Part shown: piece by piece, positions 1 through 5,699 of the stretch
Numbering within the stretch: position 1 is the first letter of the stretch
Layout of the letters: each line of letters begins with the position of its first letter
Assembly (NCBI GenBank): GCA_051657745.1
Contig: JBOFLG010000177.1
Span: 1-8,655, forward strand
From: JBOFLG01 sp051657745
Lineage (GTDB): Bacteria > Actinomycetota > Actinomycetes > Actinomycetales > Dermatophilaceae
Reading direction: 5' to 3'
Length of the DNA: 8,655 nucleotides
Notes under the pieces: model-generated
Told to the model about the DNA's origin: nothing
The model's database searches: none
Seen by the model: the letters and a program-made list of their open reading frames with translations, nothing else
Program-made: the position numbers and the translations under genes

Positions 1-2548
1 CGGCGGACCAGAGTTTCTTCATCCCGGATTCGCCCCAGACGTCGACGCCTTGGGACCAGGATTGCAGGATCGTCATCAGGACGATTCCGCGTGATCCGTA
101 GTGGCTGTAAAGGTTGGGGAGTTCGCTCCAGCGGCAGACGTTGGCGGCTTCGTCGAGGACGCCGAGCATGGGGTGCGGGAGCCGCCCGCCGGGTGAGGTG
201 GCGGCGAGTTCTTCGGCGGCTTCGACGACGGCCACGGTCAGTGCGGTGACCAGGGGCCCGGCGGTGCCGCGGCCCTCTTTGGACAGCGAGTACAGGGTGC
301 CGCGGTCGCGGACGAACGCTTCGGGGGAGAACTGCCGCCGGCGGTCGGTAGCCGAGGTGGGGGTGATCCACTGGGCGACCTGCCGGTTGGTGAGGCAGGA
401 CGCCATTTGTTGGGCGGTGCCGTACACGCCGCCGCGTTGTTTCTCGGGGGCGAACACCACGCCGGCGACTTGGTCGGCGGTGAGGTCGTAGCCGCCGGTG
501 TGGAGGATGGTGACGGGTTCTTTGTCGGTGGGGCGGGTGAGCCAGCGGTAGACGTCGGTGATGGGCCGGTTGTCGAGCGCGGCGGCCAGGAGCAGCCCGG
601 CGAGGAGGTCCTGGCCGGAGGAGTCGAAGAATGCGTCGGTGCGGGCGTCGGCGGCGCGGCTGCCGGAGGCGAAGTGTTCGGCCAGTTTCGCGGCGCGGAC
701 TTCGTTGATGACGTAGGTGAGCGGGTTCCACCACCAGTCGGTGGGTTCTTCGCGGGCGACGGATTGCGGGTCGAATACCCAGACCGGGCCGGATGCCGTA
801 CGCGGGTCGCGGGTGGCGTCGAGGACGTCGCGTTTGTTGCTGGTGACCAGGACCGCGCCGGGTGCGTCGAGGATCGCGGGCACCGCACGGCTGGTGGTGT
901 TGTGCGTCACAGTGAAATCCGAGATCACAAACAGGCCATCCTCCGCCGCGACAGAAATACAGACCATCTCGGCTTCGCCCTCGTCCTCAATACCTACGAT
1001 GCTCTTTTTCGGCTCGTGCATCCGTGCCGCCGCAACGCCCTCGTCGTAGGAGGTCACTTTGCGAGCTAGCCGGAACGGATTTGGTGCGGTCACCGGGAAA
1101 CGCATTCGCACCACGTTCGATGGCATGTGGGACGTCGGCTTGCGCGTCTGAACAACGACCGCGCCAAGGGATCGGGCGAGAAACGCGGCATCATCAGCCA
1201 ACTGGTCGGAGGAAGAAGCGAAGACGGCCACCGCGTCTTCGACCCAACCGTCAGTATCGAGGAGACCTGCCAGAATCTCGCGACGCTCGTCGACCGGAGC
1301 GAGAAGATAAGCCGAGGGGACGAACTTCGACTCGCTGCGTTTGCCCATCAGCCCCATCTCACGGAGCGCGCGCACGAGCGGGTTGTAGCCCCTCACCCTG
1401 GTCGCCAGCCGCCAGTCGTAGGAGGTGCCCTTCTGCCGAGCGCCCACCCCGACAGGAACACGTGCTTCGATCCGCGGAATCATGTCGGCTGGCTCGCCGG
1501 TACTGAGAACCACCTCGGAACGGCCGCTCATGCACCCATCACCGAGGAGCGCACCCAGGACGTACGCGTCGAGGTGATGGTCCTTGGGTGGGACGGTGCG
1601 CGAGTCAGCGCGGACGTGCGTGTGTGCGCTTAGCGATGGCCGCGCGGCTAAGGGGTACTCCACACCAGGTGGAAGCGGCCCGGCGAACTCGACCGGTGCG
1701 ACGACAGGCAGATAGAACCTTGCCCGACCCACGACAGGGTCGCCGCGGAGTAGACCCGCCTCGCGCAGTTCGACTGTCGTCATGGTGCGCCAACTCACCT
1801 CGTTCGTGCGGTCGGTGCGACGTCGACGGCGAACCGTCCACAGATGGTCACCATCGCACACCACGCTCGTGCGGTCGCTGAACGTCATCCGGTAGGCCGG
1901 TCGTCTCCCTTGCGGATAGACCCCCGTCACGACGGTGGGTCGACCGTCCATGCCGATCACTTGGCATCCACGCGCCAACTCACCGATCGGCACCCAGCCG
2001 TGGGGCGTAAGAACGGGAGTTGAGCGCTCTACCGCTTTGCCGGTGCGTGGGCCCCAGATGTCGATGTGCATGTCCTCCCAGGATCCGTAGAGCGGTGTCG
2101 AGGTCGCTACGGTCGTGCCGATGGGGACACCCGCGGAGCCGTGGATGCCGAGCCGCCGCGCGGTCGCGGTCGCGGCGGCGTGGGTGAGGGGTTCGACGTC
2201 GCGGCCGCGGCCGAGGTAGCGGGCGGCGTGGTCGACGCGGGAGGTGCGGGCCCGGTGGCGGGCGGTGACCCGCCATCCGAGACCGGCCAGGGCGAGCAGC
2301 GCGACCAGGAACGCGGCGGCGACAGCGGTGGATTCGGCTGGCCAAGCGAGGTCGCCGCGGATGACGCCGAACAGGGTCTGCCACGGGTCGGCCGGCGCTG
2401 GCGGTAGGCCGGCGAGGTGGTGGCCGACCGTGGCCGCCGCGTACACCGTGACCAGCACGAGCGCGAGGATGCCGAGCAGCACGAACCCGGCGATGGTCTC
2501 GCCGGTGAGGCGGCTGGGTTGGGCGCGTCGGTTGTTCGCGGTGCTCAC
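1..2548 (-). CDS. VirD4/TraG-type coupling protein, intein-interrupted, 3' end outside window
   Basis: Type IV coupling ATPase, expected to bring DNA (relaxosome) to the conjugation channel at the inner face of the membrane. The frame is open from GTG 2548 through base 1: 849 codons, of which 379 are an intein and 470 are host protein. Two N-terminal membrane helices lie at residues 19-41 and 74-92. The P-loop context PLYGSWEDMHIDIWGPRTGK ends at K171; after intein removal it continues with TTSRAVPAILDAPG and TSNKRDVLDATRD. Further on come VWVFDP, the Walker B stretch LGVLDEAAN (Asp/Glu 799-800 of the precursor, bases 154-149) and YSHYGSRGIVLMTILQSWSQ, typical of the VirD4/TraG recognition region. 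The GTG start overlaps the TGA of the VirB4-like gene (GTGA, 2548-2545). Only a weak GAGG lies 10 bases upstream, so coupled translation is likely. The next in-frame ATG (Met160) would lose both helices. The C-terminus is missing because the window ends. Family call strong; exact subfamily not determined. Confidence 0.93.
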   Translation of the reverse strand, partial: MSTANNRRAQPSRLTGETIAGFVLLGILALVLVTVYAAATVGHHLAGLPPAPADPWQTLFGVIRGDLAWPAESTAVAAAFLVALLALAGLGWRVTARHRARTSRVDHAARYLGRGRDVEPLTHAAATATARRLGIHGSAGVPIGTTVATSTPLYGSWEDMHIDIWGPRTGKAVERSTPVLTPHGWVPIGELARGCQVIGMDGRPTVVTGVYPQGRRPAYRMTFSDRTSVVCDGDHLWTVRRRRRTDRTNEVSWRTMTTVELREAGLLRGDPVVGRARFYLPVVAPVEFAGPLPPGVEYPLAARPSLSAHTHVRADSRTVPPKDHHLDAYVLGALLGDGCMSGRSEVVLSTGEPADMIPRIEARVPVGVGARQKGTSYDWRLATRVRGYNPLVRALREMGLMGKRSESKFVPSAYLLAPVDERREILAGLLDTDGWVEDAVAVFASSSDQLADDAAFLARSLGAVVVQTRKPTSHMPSNVVRMRFPVTAPNPFRLARKVTSYDEGVAAARMHEPKKSIVGIEDEGEAEMVCISVAAEDGLFVISDFTVTHNTTSRAVPAILDAPGAVLVTSNKRDVLDATRDPRTASGPVWVFDPQSVAREEPTDWWWNPLTYVINEVRAAKLAEHFASGSRAADARTDAFFDSSGQDLLAGLLLAAALDNRPITDVYRWLTRPTDKEPVTILHTGGYDLTADQVAGVVFAPEKQRGGVYGTAQQMASCLTNRQVAQWITPTSATDRRRQFSPEAFVRDRGTLYSLSKEGRGTAGPLVTALTVAVVEAAEELAATSPGGRLPHPMLGVLDEAANVCRWSELPNLYSHYGSRGIVLMTILQSWSQGVDVWGESGMKKLWSA
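899..2035 (-). mobile_element. Class 3 intein with LAGLIDADG homing endonuclease
   Basis: A 379-residue in-frame protein intron inserted between Lys171 and the Thr of the coupling-protein P-loop. It starts AVERSTPVLTPHGWVPIGEL (block A) with Ala1 in place of the usual Cys or Ser. Block B reads CDGDHLWTV, with His64 and Trp66. Block F reads MVCISV with Cys359. Block G ends DFTVTHN with Thr377, His378 and Asn379. The +1 residue is Thr. Trp66, Cys359 and Thr377 are the WCT triad of class 3 inteins, in which the block F Cys rather than residue 1 makes the first attack on the N-terminal splice junction; this mechanism is family knowledge, not shown here. The block B Thr of the common TxxH motif is Asp61. 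Removing the insert rejoins GPRTGK to TTSRAV, which restores the P-loop. AT-ending codons are clearly more frequent inside than outside the insert. Confidence 0.95.
1016..1582 (-). other. LAGLIDADG homing endonuclease domain within the intein
   Basis: Intein residues about 152-340; the borders are approximate. The first dodecapeptide motif is YVLGALLGDG (residues 158-167, bases 1564-1535) with acidic Asp166. The second is ILAGLLDTDG (residues 254-263, bases 1276-1247) with Asp262. A block D-like stretch with Lys and Pro (KRSESKFVPSAYL, residues 232-244) lies between them. Two motifs in one chain fit a monomeric enzyme with pseudo-twofold symmetry that cuts the intein-less allele so that repair copies the intein in. 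Both catalytic acids are present and no stop or frame break is seen, so activity is plausible but unproven. Confidence 0.9.
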
Positions 2549-4191
2549 ACCTGGCCCGCCTCGTGGTCGGGTGTGCCGGTGGTGGGGTGGTCGGGCGAAG
2601 TTGGGGTGGGGTGGTCGAGGGCGCCGACGCGGGATTGTTCGTGCCAGCGGCGGCTGCCCATGCTGAGGGCCTGCTCGGCGGGGGTGAGGGTGACGTCGAG
2701 TGGGATGCCGGGCCGGCCGCCGACCTTGATGAGGAACTTCCCTCGGCCTGGTGGGTCGCTTTCGCGGCCGGCTTTGGGGTCCCACGCTGGTGGGTCTTGC
2801 CAGCCGGCGAGGAGGCCGCGTTCGGCGCGGGAGAGGGTGATGACTGAGCCGAGTTGGCCTCGGTCGTCGCCGAGTTCGGCCAGTGGGAGCCCGCCGCAGA
2901 GCACCATCCCGGAGCGTTCGATGAAGCCCATCGCTTTGTGCCGGTCGGCGTCCAGCGGCAGGGAGAGCAGGTCTTTGAGGGTGTGGGTGATCATGGCGAG
3001 CCCGACCCCGACGGTGCGGTTGAGCCGGGTGAGGTAGTCGACCCGGTCGACCAGGCCGGGGCCGGCCTTGAGCGCCTGGTGCAGCTCGTCGAGGATGGCG
3101 AAGTAGTGGCGGCGGGGTTCGAGGCCGGCGTCGGCCAGGGTTTGCGCGATCGCCACGGTCGCGAACCCGGCTGTCCAGGAGGCCAGCAGCGCGACTGCGC
3201 GTAGGTCGCTCTCGGACTGTGGGATCGCGGAGACGTCGAACACCACGGCCCGGTCGCGGCGCATCGGTTCGGTGGTCGGGCGGGCGAACACGTCGCCGAA
3301 TTTTCCACCGGGCAGCAGCGCCAGCAGCGCCGCTTCGAGTTCTTCGGTGACTTCGCGGTAGCGGCCGGGGTCGCCCCGGTCGAGGGCGGCCTCGCGTAGC
3401 TCGGCCGGGGCGGCGCGGACGACGTCGAGCAGGTCGGGCAGTACCGGGGTGCGGTCGAGGTTGTCGTCGAGCCAGGTGAGCGCGCGGGCGAGGATGGTCT
3501 CCTCCCGCAATGTGGGTGGGGTTTTACGGAGCACGGTGATCAGGGAGGAGATCATGTTCAACCGCAGCCCGTGGGCGTCGGCGATGACTGCCTCGGCTTC
3601 CTTGTCGAACCCGGCCGCGCGCAGGCGGGTGGCTGCGGCGGGTGCCTCGCCGGGGTCGAGCACGTTGAGGCTGCCTCGGTTGCGCCCCAGGCGGATGACC
3701 TGCCCGTCGAGGGCGCGGACCATGTCGGTGTAGTCCGGGCGGGTGTCGCCGAGCACGAGCGGGATGGTGCCGTACCCGGCGAGGCCGACCGCCATCCGCA
3801 TCACCGCGGAGGTCTTCCCGACGCCGGGGATGGCGAGGACGAACATCGACGGGTTGCTGATCAGGTGCGCACGTTGGAACCAGCTGATCGGGTCCGCGCA
3901 TACCGTGGCCCCGCTGGTCAGGTGCCGGCCCAGCGGCACCCCGACCATCGGGGTGCCGGAGCCGACCACCCAGGGCCACAGCCCGCACACCTGCACGGTG
4001 GTGCCGCGGTACTCGTCCGGGGCGTCGACGAGCACGTCCTCACCACGGCCCGGGCCGAGCCAGCCACGCGGCCCGGGCCGGGTCAGCGCGGCCGTGCGGC
4101 GCCCGCGCCGGCGGTAGAAGGCGCGGCCTCGGCGGGTGCGTGCGGCGTCATCCTCGCCGGCGCGGTGCGAGCGGTCGGCGGTGGTGGTCAT
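2545..4191 (-). CDS. VirB4-like conjugation ATPase
   Basis: A 548-residue ATPase, likely the motor of the mating channel, acting at the cytoplasmic face. Walker A is AIPGVGKTS (Ala120 to Ser128) and Walker B is HYFAILDELHQ with Asp368 and Glu369. LVLGDTRPDYTDMV (residues 145-158) and LNVLDPGE (175-182) fit the VirB4/TraC-like motor core. The N-terminus (residues 18-35) is rich in Arg. The C-terminal 25 or so residues are Pro/Thr/His rich and probably disordered. At 548 residues it is shorter than classical VirB4 proteins of roughly 800; the missing N-terminal part may correspond to the long soluble region of the preceding SCO6880-type protein (inference). ATG 4191 is chosen because it overlaps the previous stop as ATGA (4191-4188) and has AAGGA six bases upstream; the same frame stays open further upstream, but that part is an Arg/Gly/Pro-rich shadow of the neighbouring gene. 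Confidence 0.93.
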   Translation of the reverse strand: MTTTADRSHRAGEDDAARTRRGRAFYRRRGRRTAALTRPGPRGWLGPGRGEDVLVDAPDEYRGTTVQVCGLWPWVVGSGTPMVGVPLGRHLTSGATVCADPISWFQRAHLISNPSMFVLAIPGVGKTSAVMRMAVGLAGYGTIPLVLGDTRPDYTDMVRALDGQVIRLGRNRGSLNVLDPGEAPAAATRLRAAGFDKEAEAVIADAHGLRLNMISSLITVLRKTPPTLREETILARALTWLDDNLDRTPVLPDLLDVVRAAPAELREAALDRGDPGRYREVTEELEAALLALLPGGKFGDVFARPTTEPMRRDRAVVFDVSAIPQSESDLRAVALLASWTAGFATVAIAQTLADAGLEPRRHYFAILDELHQALKAGPGLVDRVDYLTRLNRTVGVGLAMITHTLKDLLSLPLDADRHKAMGFIERSGMVLCGGLPLAELGDDRGQLGSVITLSRAERGLLAGWQDPPAWDPKAGRESDPPGRGKFLIKVGGRPGIPLDVTLTPAEQALSMGSRRWHEQSRVGALDHPTPTSPDHPTTGTPDHEAGQV

Positions 4192-5699
4192 AGCCGGTCC
4201 TTCATCGCGGCCGGCACTTTCAGGTGTTTGGGCAGGATCAGGCCGAGCGGGAGCGCGGCCGCGAACGCGGACGCTTGCGCCCCGTACACCGGGCGCAGCC
4301 GGAGCCGGGCGGTCGCGGCGAGGTTGTCGATGGTGGCTTTGGCCACCGGCAGCCGGTCGGCGTCGAGCACCGTGGCGGTGACCAGCATGCCGAAGTTGAC
4401 CAGGCCCGCGCCGGAGGCTTCCTCGGATGCCGTGGACGCCGCCGAGCGGGTGGCCAGCACCGCCCGAGCGGACGGCCGGTTGGTCGAGGTCGCGACGAAC
4501 TGGGCTGAGCGCAGGTCGGATTCGACGATCGCGGCGGCCTTGCCGGCGTCGATCGGGCGGTACAGCAGCGTCACCCGTTTGCGGGCGACCTCGCGGTGCG
4601 GAGCCAGCAGCCGGGCCAGGACCGAGGACTGCACCGACCCGCGGGGGGCCGTGGTCATCGACCAGGTCACGCTGTGCGCGTCGTCGTGGCGATATCCCTC
4701 CCAGTCGGCCTCGGCCGCGGCCGGGCCGACGTCGGACCAGTCCAGGCCGGTGTCCGCGCTCGCGGCGTGCGCCTGCTCCAGGAGTGGGGCAACGCCGGGG
4801 TTGTACGCGGAACGGATCACTTCGCACAGTTCGCCGGCGTCCACCGCGCGGGCCGCACCAGCACCGGTCGAGGACAGGCTGCCGGTCAGGCCGGGCAGGC
4901 GGGCGCCGAGGTCGCGGCCCATCTCGGCATCCGTCCTGGTTTTGCCGGTGGCGGCGCTGACCGCAGCGAATGTGAGCGTGACGTAGGCCTTGATGACGCT
5001 CGACCCGGCCGGGTACAACTCGACGACCTCGGCGAGCATGTCCCGGGCGAACGCGGGCGCGTTCGGGTCCAGGCTGCTGGTCACTTCCTGCCGGAGCCGG
5101 TTGCCGGTGTCCGGGGCGGTCTCCACCGTGACCGCGCACCCCTGGATGCCGGGCTCGTCGGCGAGGTTGGACAGCCAGTGCCCCCACTCCGCGACCCAGC
5201 TGTCGACCTGTTCGGGGTCGACCAGGCTCGCGCCATCCGGTTCGGTGACCAGCACCGCGGTGTAGGTGCGGGTGCTCGGCGCGTAGATCAGGGCGAACGC
5301 CCGCCCGTAGGAGTCGGTGTGTTCACTGAGCCGCAGTTGCGCGGCGATCCCGGGCAGTTGGTGTGTGCCCCACGGGGCGAATCCGAGCGGCCCGGAGCGG
5401 TACAGGTGGGCGCCCTTACGGGTCGTCTCGGCCCACGCGATCCGGGCCAGGCCGCGGTCGAGGAGGCTCTTGCCGTGCCGGTCCCGGATCACGATGGTGC
5501 CCAGCACCACCACCAGGAGCCCGAAGGTGATCAGGCCGCGGAGGAGGTTGCTGGCCATGGTGACCAGCACGGCGAGAATGATCCCGCCGAGCATGATCGC
5601 GGTACCGATCGAACCGAGGCCGAACAGCCCCGAGGATGTCGGTTTCCGCCAGTTCCCGTACGTACGGGAACTGGCGACCTGTGCGCTACCTACTGCCAT
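4188..5699 (-). CDS. SCO6880-type conjugation protein (PrgI/VirB3-like N-terminus)
   Basis: A 503-residue protein that begins with a short tail carrying SSRTYGNWRKP (residues 10-20), followed by two membrane helices at about 31-49 and 53-71 separated by a short loop, then a long soluble region. This layout fits the SCO6880 family of actinobacteria, whose N-terminus resembles PrgI/VirB3 membrane partners of the VirB4 motor. It lies directly before the VirB4-like ATPase with a 4-base overlap. The soluble region (about 75-503) has few motifs I can name and may supply the part that the short ATPase lacks, as in VirB3-VirB4 fusions divided differently (inference). ATG 5699 is supported by GGAGGG four bases upstream and overlaps the VirB6-like gene by 14 bases. 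Codons 8-18 contain a perfect 30-bp palindrome. Confidence 0.88.
   Translation of the reverse strand: MAVGSAQVASSRTYGNWRKPTSSGLFGLGSIGTAIMLGGIILAVLVTMASNLLRGLITFGLLVVVLGTIVIRDRHGKSLLDRGLARIAWAETTRKGAHLYRSGPLGFAPWGTHQLPGIAAQLRLSEHTDSYGRAFALIYAPSTRTYTAVLVTEPDGASLVDPEQVDSWVAEWGHWLSNLADEPGIQGCAVTVETAPDTGNRLRQEVTSSLDPNAPAFARDMLAEVVELYPAGSSVIKAYVTLTFAAVSAATGKTRTDAEMGRDLGARLPGLTGSLSSTGAGAARAVDAGELCEVIRSAYNPGVAPLLEQAHAASADTGLDWSDVGPAAAEADWEGYRHDDAHSVTWSMTTAPRGSVQSSVLARLLAPHREVARKRVTLLYRPIDAGKAAAIVESDLRSAQFVATSTNRPSARAVLATRSAASTASEEASGAGLVNFGMLVTATVLDADRLPVAKATIDNLAATARLRLRPVYGAQASAFAAALPLGLILPKHLKVPAAMKDRL
4198..4202 (-). promoter_or_regulatory. Ribosome binding site of the VirB4-like ATPase
   Basis: AAGGA on the minus strand, six bases before ATG 4191, in the last codons of the SCO6880-type gene. 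It decides the start, because the reading frame itself stays open for about 1 kb further upstream. Confidence 0.75.
5647..5676. repeat. Perfect 30-bp palindrome inside a coding region
   Basis: The left half CGCCAGTTCCCGTAC (5647-5661) is followed with no spacer by its exact reverse complement (5662-5676). It covers codons 8-18 of the SCO6880-type gene, starting 24 bases into the coding sequence, and encodes the ASSRTYGNWR segment; the same peptide is encoded on the opposite strand. It could form a cruciform or be bound by a dimeric protein. As RNA it could form a strong stem near the start codon, although with no loop the central bases would have to open. No function is shown. Confidence 0.9.

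Noticed and set aside
407..1506. Plus-strand frames and other minus-strand frames over the coupling protein and intein
   Set aside because: The continuous minus-strand frame 2548 to 1 explains the whole region with family motifs on both sides of the intein.
899..2035. Reading the insert as a frame-disrupting mobile element or group II intron
   Set aside because: The frame stays open throughout, the splice blocks are protein-level, and no reverse transcriptase or terminal repeats are present.
3571..4986. Long plus-strand open frame of 471 codons
   Set aside because: Antisense to two well-supported genes, composition typical of GC-rich shadow frames, no ribosome site or motif.
4192..5187. Upstream extension of the VirB4-like frame as an N-terminal domain of about 330 residues
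   Set aside because: It is Arg/Gly/Pro-rich low-complexity sequence lying fully over the SCO6880-type gene in another frame; the ATG at 4191 with AAGGA and the ATGA overlap is a far better start.
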